A stretch of 22,484 bases of DNA from Planctomycetota bacterium (GCA_029259935.1 JAJDEH010000401.1:1-22484); one strand, 5' to 3'; counted from the first letter of the stretch, positions 8,159-16,585 are shown. The notes: generated from the sequence alone by a model not told the origin. Translations and numbers: made by a program.

Positions 8159-11100
8159 ATGCTCCATCAACGTTTAGCCTTCGTTATTTCTCATTCGACC
8201 CCGTCCAACTCCCCCTTGGCAAGGGGGAGAACCGAAATAGCCCTACCCGCGTTGGCTCTCTTGGCACTGGTTGGATGTCAATCCTCATTTTCATCTCCCT
8301 TGTTCGGCGCGAATGACATTGAGTTTGAAAAGGACATCGCCGGGTTAATCGCCAGCCGATGTTTGGAATGCCATAACGCGCACGATCGGCAGGGAGGGCT
8401 CACGCTCACCACGCGCGCCCAAATGCTAACGGGCGGTGAATCGGGATCGGCCGTTGTCGCGGGGAAGCCCAACGACAGCCTGTTGATCGAGCGCGTTGTC
8501 GCGGGCGAAATGCCGCCTGAACAAAAAGGCAAATCGCGGAAGCTCCCGGAACACGAAATCGCCCTATTTCGCGGGTGGATTGAGACCGGCGCGAAGTGGC
8601 CGGCGGATCGAAAGCTCAGTCTTTACGAACGCACCAGCGATGTGCGAGCCGGCTTGGACTGGTGGGCCTTGCAGCCGGTCCAGCGTCCGAAAGTTCCCGG
8701 CGTTCTAGTGAAAGATCATGCAGACAACCCCATCGACGCATTCATCCTGTCGAACCTCAAGCGCCATAACATGACCATGGCACCGGCGGCGGACAAGCGA
8801 ACTCTGCTGCGTCGCGCCTATTTCGATTTACTGGGACTGCCCCCAACACCCGAACAAGTCGATTCGTTTCTGAAAGACTATTCGCCAGGAGCCTATGAGC
8901 GGCTCGTCGATCGCCTGCTGGAATCAAAGCATTATGGCGAACGGTGGGCCCGTTACTGGCTTGACCTGGTAAGGTTCGCCGAAACGTGCGGCTATGAACG
9001 GGATCAGATTAAGCCGAATATTTGGCGATATCGCGACTGGGTCATCAACGCGCTGAACGACGACATGCCGTATGACCGCTTCGTCACCGATCAACTGGCG
9101 GGCGACGAAGTGGCGTGGCGCGACGAGCAATCGGTCGTCGCCACGGGCATGCTGCGCGCCGGCACCTGGAATGACGAACCCAACGACGCAGCTGACTATT
9201 TGTACGAACGATTGCAAGACATGGTCCACACGACCAGTTCGACGTTCCTTGGCCTAACCGTGAAATGTGCCCGTTGTCACGACCACAAGTTCGATCCGAT
9301 TCGGCAAACTGACTACTACCGCATGGCGAGTTTCTTCTGGTCCGGCTACATCGGCCAAGCGAATCTCGGCGGCCCCAATAAGGAACAATTGGGATTCGAT
9401 GTCTTCGGCTGGACCGACAAGGCACGAACGGCTCAGCCGATTCACCTGCTGCACAAGGGCGAGCGGCACCGGCCCGGCTCGATTGTCGAACCCGGATTCT
9501 TATCGGCGGTAGCCACGCTGGACCGACCGCTGCGCCAAGCGCCCAACGACAGCAAGACCACGCATCGGCGGCTGCAACTTGCCCAGTGGATCACCGATCC
9601 GAAAAACCCGTTGACGGCGCGCGTCTTCGTGAATCGGCTGTGGCAGCATCATTTTGGCGAAGCGATCGTTCGCACGCCCAACAATTTGGGCTTCAAGAGC
9701 GATCCGCCAACGCATCCCCAACTGCTCGACTGGCTGGCCGCCGAGTTCGTCACCGGCGGCTGGAAGATCAAACGATTGCACAAGCTGATTATGATGTCGC
9801 GGACGTATCGCCAGGCGTCCGTCCATCCCCAGCAAATCGCATACAGCGAGCAGGATTTCCTAAATCGCCGTTGGTGGCGTCGGAATCGGCGGCGTCTGGA
9901 TGCCGAGGCGATGCGCGATTCCATGCTGGCGGTCAGCGGACAATTGAACAAAGAGATGGGAGGACCAAGCTTTTATCCGCGGATGAGCGACGAGGCCCTG
10001 GAAGGGCTGTCGCGCAAGAACGCCGCCTGGAAAACGTCGCCGCTGAAGCCGCGTTCTCGGCGCAGTATCTACATGATGACGAAGCGTCAGCGACTGCTTC
10101 CGCTAATGACGGCGTTCGACTTTTGCGACACGACGCAGCCGTGCGGCCAACGGGATGTGACCACGGTCGCGCCGCAAGCGCTGGCGTTACTCAACAATCA
10201 GTTCGTCCACGGGCAGAGCGAGGCGCTGGCACGTCGATTGATGCAGGAAGCCAACACCGATTCGGCGCGAATCGAACTAGCCTGGCGGCTGGCGTTTGGC
10301 CGATCGCCTTCGAAGGAAGAAAATCAATTCGCCACTGAACACGTAAATTCGCAACTGGCACAATTCCGAGGGCGCGGTACTCCGCCTGTTGGTTCGGTTC
10401 GCGATGCTGCGAAGGATCTGACAGTCACGAAGGAACTAGAACTCTGGTTGCGCGCCGATCAAGGCATCACGCTGGACGAGTCGCGCCGCGTCATCGCTTG
10501 GCAAGATCTTTCCGCCAGCGGCCGTGGCGATGCCCATGCACACGATGCAAGTCAAGCGAACGCAAATGCGCGTCCGCTGCTGATCGCCGATGCGGTCCAC
10601 CATCAGCCCGCCCTGCGATTCAACGGCGAAAACCAGTTTATGAACCTGGCCGGCCAGGTAGTGTGGTCGCAGCAGTTCACCATCGTCGCGGTGGTGAATC
10701 ATTTGGCGAAGGATCAACTTCGTGAAGTCATTTCGAATTGGCACAGCCGAAGCGGTAATTCGACAACCTCGATCTTCCTGGGGACGAACGGGCCAACCGG
10801 TGTACGGCTCAGCGATGGATTCAATCCCGCGGGCACCTTGTCCGAGCCTAGCCGGCATTTCATCCTGACCGGCGTCAGCGGAGCGGCCGACGCCACGACG
10901 TACCAAAATGGACGCCGCCTCGCCTCCAAGGGCACGCCTCTGCCGCAACGCGCCTTGAACTCACCCTACGTTCTTGGAGTGCAAGGAAACTACCAACGCG
11001 AATATTGGAAAGGCGACATCGCCGAGATCCTGGTCTACGACCGAGAATTGAGCGAGCCAGAGCTACGGCAAGTGTGGGACTACCTGAGTTTGCGGTACGG

Positions 11101-11200
11101 CATTAACAGCGAGTTCAAACCGTCCGACGCGCACCTGCTGGCGCTCGCCTCGTTGTGCCATGTGTTGTTAAACACCAACGAATTCATCTACGTCGACTAG
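8159..11200 (+). CDS. PSCyt1–DUF1549–DUF1553 haem lipoprotein with inserted LamG-like domain
   Basis: A planctomycete family of exported cytochrome-like proteins with no established biochemical role. Residues 30–41 form a hydrophobic stretch ending in a lipobox (LVGC). PSCyt1 carries CLECH at 68–72 and GEMPPE, a likely Met ligand. DUF1549 spans about 190–390 and includes the typical ERWARYWLDLVRFAET and a second haem-like motif, CARCH at 370–374. DUF1553 begins near 470 (WITDPKNPLTARVFVNRLWQ). A LamG/concanavalin-like domain occupies about 760–983. The canonical DUF1553 ending (LALASLCHVLLNTNEFIYVD) comes only after it, so the domain is inserted. The start is uncertain: the ATG at 8159 is used here, a TTG at 8126 is also in frame, and neither has a good ribosome site. 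A palindromic repeat lies inside the signal sequence. A DUF1501 gene, the usual neighbour, does not follow. Confidence 0.92.
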   Translation: MLHQRLAFVISHSTPSNSPLARGRTEIALPALALLALVGCQSSFSSPLFGANDIEFEKDIAGLIASRCLECHNAHDRQGGLTLTTRAQMLTGGESGSAVVAGKPNDSLLIERVVAGEMPPEQKGKSRKLPEHEIALFRGWIETGAKWPADRKLSLYERTSDVRAGLDWWALQPVQRPKVPGVLVKDHADNPIDAFILSNLKRHNMTMAPAADKRTLLRRAYFDLLGLPPTPEQVDSFLKDYSPGAYERLVDRLLESKHYGERWARYWLDLVRFAETCGYERDQIKPNIWRYRDWVINALNDDMPYDRFVTDQLAGDEVAWRDEQSVVATGMLRAGTWNDEPNDAADYLYERLQDMVHTTSSTFLGLTVKCARCHDHKFDPIRQTDYYRMASFFWSGYIGQANLGGPNKEQLGFDVFGWTDKARTAQPIHLLHKGERHRPGSIVEPGFLSAVATLDRPLRQAPNDSKTTHRRLQLAQWITDPKNPLTARVFVNRLWQHHFGEAIVRTPNNLGFKSDPPTHPQLLDWLAAEFVTGGWKIKRLHKLIMMSRTYRQASVHPQQIAYSEQDFLNRRWWRRNRRRLDAEAMRDSMLAVSGQLNKEMGGPSFYPRMSDEALEGLSRKNAAWKTSPLKPRSRRSIYMMTKRQRLLPLMTAFDFCDTTQPCGQRDVTTVAPQALALLNNQFVHGQSEALARRLMQEANTDSARIELAWRLAFGRSPSKEENQFATEHVNSQLAQFRGRGTPPVGSVRDAAKDLTVTKELELWLRADQGITLDESRRVIAWQDLSASGRGDAHAHDASQANANARPLLIADAVHHQPALRFNGENQFMNLAGQVVWSQQFTIVAVVNHLAKDQLREVISNWHSRSGNSTTSIFLGTNGPTGVRLSDGFNPAGTLSEPSRHFILTGVSGAADATTYQNGRRLASKGTPLPQRALNSPYVLGVQGNYQREYWKGDIAEILVYDRELSEPELRQVWDYLSLRYGINSEFKPSDAHLLALASLCHVLLNTNEFIYVD
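8209..8232 (-). repeat. Third copy of the GC-rich palindromic repeat, inside a signal peptide
   Basis: Read on the reverse strand, these 24 bases equal 7111–7135 except for one missing C. The core is a palindrome with arms CTCCCCCTTG and CAAGGGGGAG around one central base. Here it lies in the coding frame of the DUF1549/DUF1553 lipoprotein, translates as SPLARGR, and supplies the two positive residues just before the hydrophobic segment. Confidence 0.85.
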
Positions 11201-11578
11201 CGGATTACACGATGACCGTCCGCTTACGGCTGGCTCGTCCAAGAGTGCGTTTCTCTTCACAAATTAAATTGTGGAAGCAATCTCGTTCGTTAGGTAAAAT
11301 AGAAGTATGAGGGCAAGGGCACTTGGGCCGGTTGTATGTTACAAGCTCGCGACTGCCCCGCTTTGAGGCAGGTGCTGCTGACAGAAACCACGGCCCGCAA
11401 GCGATCGTAAAGCACGAAACCATATCCACTTAGGGCGAATCATTGTGTTTCCAGTGGTTCTTGCCCCGAAATTGGCGTTTTTCTTGCTACTGTGAAGATC
11501 AGCAATTAAGATTAAATAGAGAATCAGGGGAAGTTATTCAATTTCCGGTACGAAATTGCGACTTTGAATCAACCAAAA

Positions 11579-11652
11579 CGTTCCCGCGCCGCACGATCAC
11601 CTTCTATCAATACAGATCGGCGCGGGAGCGTACCGGACACTCGCATCGAGTG
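11579..11652 (+). promoter_or_regulatory. Two hairpins in the 5' leader of the DUF1598 gene
   Basis: The first hairpin pairs 11579–11591 with 11618–11630: 13 base pairs including one G·U, around a 26-base loop. The second pairs CACTCG (11638–11643) with CGAGTG (11647–11652) around a 3-base loop. Neither is followed by a T-run, so they are not intrinsic terminators. The ribosome site starts 12 bases later. They could stabilise the mRNA, bind a protein or control translation; I do not recognise a known riboswitch. Confidence 0.55.
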
Positions 11653-11663
11653 AAATGAATCCA

Positions 11664-11670
11664 GAGGAGA
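11664..11670 (+). promoter_or_regulatory. Ribosome binding site fixing the DUF1598 start
   Basis: GAGGAGA lies six bases before the ATG at 11677, an optimal Shine-Dalgarno arrangement, and is stronger than those of most genes in this window. It supports the start, and it sits just after the two leader hairpins. Confidence 0.8.
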
Positions 11671-11676
11671 ATATCT

Positions 11677-13044
11677 ATGTGCTGCCGGTATGTTCGTTTC
11701 GTGATGCTGCTGCTGCTTCTGGCCAACGTGCTGAGTTGGCCTATAACGGCCCGCGCCGGTGGCATCCAGCCGGCCGGTGTGGAAATCGACGCCGACGGAG
11801 TGCTGCGGAAAAAAATCTACGATGATCCGGGCGGCGTTCTTACCAAGAGAAGAAAGGCCGAGGCTCGAGCAACTCTTCCGGCCGACATCGCGCGGGTCAG
11901 CAAACTGCGAAAGATCTCGCTCAATCGTTTGGAGGCGGCGCTGGCCGAGCGGTTGGCCGCGGGCGAATTTGAAACCAATGACATGAAGTATCTGGCCGGC
12001 CTGACGCGCATTCAATATGTCTTCTTCTATCCGGAATCGAATGACATCGTGATCGCCGGACCGGCGGAAGGCTATATGGAAGATCTTTCCGGCCGGGCCG
12101 TTGGTATTCACAGTGGACGCTCGGTTTTGGAACTGCAAGACCTCGTCGTGGCTCTGCGAGCCTTTCCGCCCGCGGGCGACCGAACGCCTTTGATCGGCGT
12201 TTCGATCGATCCGACTCAAGAAGGCCTCACGCGCATGCAACAGTTCCTGGGCGGACTGGGGAAAGTAACGCCGCGCGACGCGAACCGCATCGCGACAGGT
12301 CTGCGAACGAATCTTGGTTTGCAAAATGTAACGATCAAGGGCGTGGCTCCGGAAACGCACTTCGCACAAGTTCTGGTCGAAGCGGACTATCGAATGAAGC
12401 TGATCGGTATCGGTTTGGAGTCGACGGAAGTTGGCATTCGCAGTTATGTCTCGCGCGCCAGTGGCCGCAGCCAAGCCAACGCGATGCAGCGATGGTTCTT
12501 CACCCCCAACTATGAGTGTGTTCGCGTCAGTTCGGACGAGTACGCCATGGAATTGGTTGGCGAAGGCGTCAAGCTGATCGGCGCGGACGAGCGAGTCGCT
12601 GGCGACGGAACCCGAGTTGCCGTCAAGCGAGCCGATCGGGCGAGCAGGGCGTTCGTCGAGGAGTTCACCAAGAAGTATTCCAAACTGGCCGACAGTTCAC
12701 CTGTTTACGCCCAGTTGAAAAACCTGATTGACATGTCGATCGCGGCGGCCTTCATACAAGAGCAAGATTACTATGGCCAAGCCGGCTGGGAGATGGACGT
12801 GCTGATGGATGAAGAAGCATTTCCCGTCGAGACCTACACCGTTCCCACGCAGGTGGAAACCGCCGTCAATGCTGTTTGGAAAGGCAACACCCTGCTGACA
12901 CCGGTCGGCGGTGGCGTCAACCTTCAACCGCGCCAGGCGCTGCTCGCGGACAACTTGCTGCAAGACGCCAACGGCGAATTGACCAAGCGCCGCGCCACCG
13001 TCAAAATGACCGGCGTCGCCAAAGACCAGTGGTGGTGGGACTAG
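11677..13044 (+). CDS. DUF1598 domain-containing exported protein
   Basis: A 455-residue protein of a family found in planctomycetes, function unknown. Residues 1–27 form a signal peptide with a Leu-rich core (MLLLLLANVLSW) and a likely ARA/G cleavage site; C2 and C3 lie before the core and are not a lipobox. The mature start (GGIQPAGVEIDADGVLRKK) and the block near residue 229 (FAQVLVEADYRMKLIGIGLE) match my memory of DUF1598. The C terminus is TGVAKDQWWWD. The start is fixed by a strong ribosome site, and a terminator closes the gene 57 bases after the stop, so it is probably a single-gene transcript. The leader hairpins upstream suggest control after transcription. It is likely periplasmic. 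The family call is from memory, not a search. Confidence 0.85.
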   Translation: MCCRYVRFVMLLLLLANVLSWPITARAGGIQPAGVEIDADGVLRKKIYDDPGGVLTKRRKAEARATLPADIARVSKLRKISLNRLEAALAERLAAGEFETNDMKYLAGLTRIQYVFFYPESNDIVIAGPAEGYMEDLSGRAVGIHSGRSVLELQDLVVALRAFPPAGDRTPLIGVSIDPTQEGLTRMQQFLGGLGKVTPRDANRIATGLRTNLGLQNVTIKGVAPETHFAQVLVEADYRMKLIGIGLESTEVGIRSYVSRASGRSQANAMQRWFFTPNYECVRVSSDEYAMELVGEGVKLIGADERVAGDGTRVAVKRADRASRAFVEEFTKKYSKLADSSPVYAQLKNLIDMSIAAAFIQEQDYYGQAGWEMDVLMDEEAFPVETYTVPTQVETAVNAVWKGNTLLTPVGGGVNLQPRQALLADNLLQDANGELTKRRATVKMTGVAKDQWWWD

Positions 13045-13101
13045 CCAACCAACGAGGCCAAGCCTCAATCATGCGAGCAACCGCTCGCACCGCAACACAC
13101 G

Positions 13102-13141
13102 AAAAGGCACGTTGAGCAAATTGTTCGACGTGCCTTTTTTT
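13102..13141 (+). terminator. Intrinsic terminator after the DUF1598 gene
   Basis: AAAAGGCACGT (13102–13112) pairs perfectly with ACGTGCCTTTT (13128–13138) around a 15-base loop. A run of seven T follows at 13135–13141. It ends the DUF1598 transcript and isolates the next gene. Confidence 0.9.
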
Positions 13142-13284
13142 GTCCACGCGGTCATGCTCATCGCTTGCTCATCGATACAGAAGTTGGAAGTTGTCGAGGA
13201 CCCGTCGCGCGGACGGCTCGCTCGCGTCCGCCATGTCGATTCAGTAAACTGATGATGCATGCTCACAAACTAAAGGGAGTGTCC

Positions 13285-14394
13285 ATGGCACGGCTACAAC
13301 ATCTCACTCCTCTACTGATATCAGTTCTGCTTTTTTGTGGCATCGCCCGCGCTCAGCAGACGCCGCGACGGTTTCAGTATCGGTTTGGGCGCGATTCAAT
13401 TCCCGAGGCCCGTGCTGATGAACCGAAAGCGGCCCGGTTTTCATCGGATGAGGCCAAGCACTATCTCGACCTGGGCGCGACGTTGTGGCGAAAGCAGAAG
13501 AAGTGCGTTTCGTGCCACACCCACGGCATCTACATGGTCACGCGCCCAGCACTGTCGAAGAACTGGGGACGGCCTTCCGCCGACGAGCGGAAGTTCGTGG
13601 TCGATCAGTCGAAAGAGATCATTCAGGAAGACGACCGAACCGGCACTTCACCAACCCGGATGGCTTACATCGCTCGTGGACTGGCCGAGTGGGATGCTGA
13701 GTTTCGTGAGACAACATCCTCTGAAACGGACGCCGCGCTGCGTTACTTGTTCGAAATGCAAGCCGACGACGGCGGCATCCAATCTCAGTATCGCTGGCCG
13801 CCACTGAACTCCGATTCCTATCACGGATCGATCATGGCGGCGATGGCGGTCGCAACCGCTCCGGCTTGGCGATCGGGCCTTGAGGATCAACCTCTTTTGG
13901 CTCGCATCGAAAAGCTTGAGTCCTATTTGCGCGAAACGCTCCCGAAGACCAACCATCATCGCGTACTCTTGCTATGGGCCTCGACGCGTTTGCCGAATCT
14001 CGTTAGCGAGCAGCAACGGCAAGAAATCGTGAAAATGATTTGGCAACAGCAACGTGAAGACGGCGGCTGGTCGATTCGTACGTTCGCGACGCCTGAGTCC
14101 TTGGGCGGTGGAAAGCGAGCGGAGAAATTGAGAACGGACCCGCACTATTTCAAGCCGAGCAGCGATGGCTACCAGACCGGGTTGGCGGTCGTCGTGTTGC
14201 GAGACGCCGGTGTTTCGGCGGATGATCCACGGATTCAAAAGGCCGTGAAGTGGTTATTGTCCAATCAGCGCCAATCGGGTCGCTGGTGGACTCGGTCACT
14301 CAATACGGAGTCGCGTTTCCACTTCATCACTTACAGCGGATCGGCCTATGCCGCTCTGGCACTGGCGAAGTGCAATGCCTTGGACGGGCCGTGA
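13285..14394 (+). CDS. Exported haem-motif protein with terpenoid-cyclase-like (squalene-hopene cyclase repeat) fold
   Basis: A 369-residue protein with a signal peptide at 1–23 (hydrophobic LLISVLLFCG, cleavage near ARA/Q). It has one haem c attachment motif, CVSCH at 74–78. The rest resembles the alpha/alpha-barrel repeats of squalene-hopene cyclases and prenyltransferases: MQADDGGIQSQ near 157, WQQQREDGGWS near 254, LLSNQRQSGRWW near 330, and YSGSAYAALALAKC at the end. I see no DXDD motif of squalene-hopene cyclases, so enzymatic cyclisation is doubtful. The ATG at 13285 is chosen for the ribosome site AAGGGAG 5 bases upstream and the signal peptide that starts there; the frame is also open upstream to a TTG at 13165. 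A terminator precedes the gene, so it has its own promoter. The role is unknown: a haem-binding sensor or periplasmic binding protein is possible. Confidence 0.82.
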   Translation: MARLQHLTPLLISVLLFCGIARAQQTPRRFQYRFGRDSIPEARADEPKAARFSSDEAKHYLDLGATLWRKQKKCVSCHTHGIYMVTRPALSKNWGRPSADERKFVVDQSKEIIQEDDRTGTSPTRMAYIARGLAEWDAEFRETTSSETDAALRYLFEMQADDGGIQSQYRWPPLNSDSYHGSIMAAMAVATAPAWRSGLEDQPLLARIEKLESYLRETLPKTNHHRVLLLWASTRLPNLVSEQQRQEIVKMIWQQQREDGGWSIRTFATPESLGGGKRAEKLRTDPHYFKPSSDGYQTGLAVVVLRDAGVSADDPRIQKAVKWLLSNQRQSGRWWTRSLNTESRFHFITYSGSAYAALALAKCNALDGP

Positions 14395-14696
14395 CCAGGG
14401 CGAATGAACACCACGCGCTCGGTTAAGGCACGGTTTGCACTGGGCGTCTCGTTGAATGGGCTTCTAACCACCCAGCCGAGCGGATGCTAGAAAAAGACTG
14501 AGCCCTTTGGTAGATTTCTGCAAGGAATGCCTCGCTCTTATCTATTCTTGTTCTTGTAAAGGGCACTCGTTCTAGAAGGGTTGGGTTGCGGCCTTCGCAT
14601 CCGATCCCGCGTGCCTATGTCCTCGTTCCTTTTGAGTTGCCCGGGAATGCGGACAGAAACTTCCGATGCTTGAGAACTCTGCGAAAGGTCCGTGGC
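14395..14696. other. 302-base gap before the MscS gene
   Basis: I see no RNA gene, repeat or convincing terminator. The frame of the MscS gene is open back to a TTG at 14586, but that extension lacks a ribosome site and would put 37 extra residues before the signal peptide, so I treat it as leader. Confidence 0.5.
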
Positions 14697-16502
14697 ATGA
14701 ACAAGCCAATCTTACATCCATCCCGTGATGATGGACGAAGACGTGTTACTCGAGATGGCGTGACGAACGGTTCTGTCGCAACCGTCGCGTTGTGCGGGCT
14801 GATCGTCCTGGGCTTGATGGCACCGGCGGGGCCGCTGCTGGCTGACGAAAATATGGATGCCGTCAGACCGGCCGACACGTCCAGCCCCCGGGCAACGTTG
14901 AAAACATTCATTGACTCGTGCAACGAGTTCCATCGCCTGATCCAATCGTCTCGTTTTTTCGATCGCACGTCTCCCGAACACCACCCGCTCTCCATGCGGA
15001 TCCTGGATTGCCTTGATACAAGCGAGCTTCCTGAATTCGAGCGGGACGAAGCGGCTGCCGAAATCGCCGTGTGCTTGAAGGAGATCTTGGATCGGGTCGA
15101 CCTTCCGCCCTATGAAGAAATTCCGGGCCTAGTGAACATGGATGCCGCCGAGGAAAAGGAATCAGTGACGCGGTGGCAGATTCCAGGTGCTCGGATAACG
15201 ATCGCACGAGTTGAGGAAGGGCCGCGGCGGCACGAGTACCTGTTTTCGGTCGGCACGGTGGAACGCGCCGTTGAACAGTATCAAGATGTAAAAGCACTAC
15301 CCTATCGGACCACGGGGCCCAGCGTCTCAAAAGACTTTTACCGTTGGTACACCTCCGCGCCCGGCCATCCGACGGTGGCAGCGCTCGTGGATCGACTTCC
15401 CGATTGGGCACGTGAGGAAATCGGCGGACAGTCGGTTTGGAAATGGGCTGGACTGCTTCTTTCGGTGTTCGTCGCGCTCCTCATGATGTGGGTTTCCTAC
15501 AAGCTGTACGGCAATCTAGCTCGGCGGTTCCATGAGTTGGCCCCCATCCGATATTGCCTGACGATCGCACTCCCGATCCTTGCCATGGTGATTCCGCTGT
15601 ACTTGGTATTTGTCGCCTACAACTATTTGACGCTCCGCGGCACTTTGCTTTACGTCGTAAGTTTTTGTGCGAACATCATGGCGCTGCTGGCGTCGCTTGT
15701 CGTCGTTTTTGGCACGACAACTCGGGTCGCCGAGACCATCATTCTGTCGCCGCGGATTAATCCTCGTGGGCTCAACGCGCAGTTGATTCGCATCGCGTCT
15801 AGGCTGTTGAGTCTGCTGGCCGCCGTGGTGATCATTCTGGAGGGCGGGCACTATCTTGGGATTCCCGTGACGACTTTGTTGGCCAGTGCGGGAATCGGCG
15901 GTCTGGCCCTGGCGCTCGCGGCGCAAGACACGCTGAAGACGCTGCTAGGGACCATCATGCTACTTAGCGACAAGCCATTTCGCGTGGGCGAGCGAGTTGT
16001 TTTCGGAAAGTACGACGGCACGATCGAAGACATCGGCCTACGTTCCACCAAGATTCGCTTGCTGACCGGTCACCAAGCCACGATCCCCAACGACGAACTG
16101 GCTCGCAGTGACATTGAAAACGTGGGGCGACGGCATTACATCCGCCGGGTCGCCAACATTCATTTGCCGTTGGACACGCCGCGGGACAAGGTCGAACGAT
16201 CAGTGGAACTGATTCGCGGCGTGCTGGAGAACCACGAAGGCATGGACCCGGACTTCCCGCCCCGCGTCTACTTCTTCGACTTTGGCGACCGCTCTTTCAT
16301 CATCCGCGTGTTCTATTGGTACAAGCCGCCCAACTACTGGGACTACTTGGCTTTCAGCGAGAAGGTCAATCTCGCGCTCTTTCGCGCGTTCGAAGATCAG
16401 GGCATCCAATTCTCGTTGCCCTCCAAGATCACGCATACGTCACTGGAAAGCGAAGCCGAGCCTGTCGAGGTGACGCTGTTAGACAAAAGGGACAAGCCAT
16501 GA
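14697..16502 (+). CDS. MscS-type mechanosensitive channel with large periplasmic N-terminal domain
   Basis: Small-conductance mechanosensitive channels open under membrane tension and release solutes on osmotic downshock. The product has 601 residues. A signal peptide lies at about 26–50 (hydrophobic VATVALCGLIVLGLM, then LLADE). A periplasmic domain of about 195 residues follows. Membrane helices lie near 248–272, 286–312, 318–340, 366–388 and 392–423. The last is the Gly/Ala-rich pore helix (LLASAGIGGLALALAAQDTLKTLLG). It is followed by the MscS beta domain (DKPFRVGERV, TIPNDELARSDIEN) and the cytoplasmic end. I chose the ATG at 14697: AAAGG lies 8 bases upstream and a good signal peptide follows. 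The sulfatase gene starts 83 bases after the stop, so they are probably one transcript. The family is clear; the role of the periplasmic domain is unknown. Confidence 0.93.
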   Translation: MNKPILHPSRDDGRRRVTRDGVTNGSVATVALCGLIVLGLMAPAGPLLADENMDAVRPADTSSPRATLKTFIDSCNEFHRLIQSSRFFDRTSPEHHPLSMRILDCLDTSELPEFERDEAAAEIAVCLKEILDRVDLPPYEEIPGLVNMDAAEEKESVTRWQIPGARITIARVEEGPRRHEYLFSVGTVERAVEQYQDVKALPYRTTGPSVSKDFYRWYTSAPGHPTVAALVDRLPDWAREEIGGQSVWKWAGLLLSVFVALLMMWVSYKLYGNLARRFHELAPIRYCLTIALPILAMVIPLYLVFVAYNYLTLRGTLLYVVSFCANIMALLASLVVVFGTTTRVAETIILSPRINPRGLNAQLIRIASRLLSLLAAVVIILEGGHYLGIPVTTLLASAGIGGLALALAAQDTLKTLLGTIMLLSDKPFRVGERVVFGKYDGTIEDIGLRSTKIRLLTGHQATIPNDELARSDIENVGRRHYIRRVANIHLPLDTPRDKVERSVELIRGVLENHEGMDPDFPPRVYFFDFGDRSFIIRVFYWYKPPNYWDYLAFSEKVNLALFRAFEDQGIQFSLPSKITHTSLESEAEPVEVTLLDKRDKP

Positions 16503-16585
16503 CCAGGTTGTCGCTTGGTTCACTGGTGCCCCATCCACTCGCGGCATTCCCGCGAGATCATTCAGAATCTCTCAAGGAGACGAAC

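Larger units (their letters stand above)
11201..11676. other. 476-base gap with leader region of the DUF1598 gene
   Basis: I see no convincing gene here. The first half contains a small hairpin with arms CTGCC and GGCAG (11353–11371). The middle, about 11490–11580, is AT-rich and the likeliest promoter area, but I cannot place -35 and -10 boxes with confidence. The last 100 bases hold two strong hairpins and a good ribosome site, listed separately. No terminator is visible after the upstream gene. Confidence 0.55.

Noticed and set aside
11341..11430. Possible structured RNA or tRNA-like element in the gap before DUF1598
   Set aside because: Only a 5-bp hairpin is visible; no cloverleaf, T-loop consensus or known riboswitch core is present.
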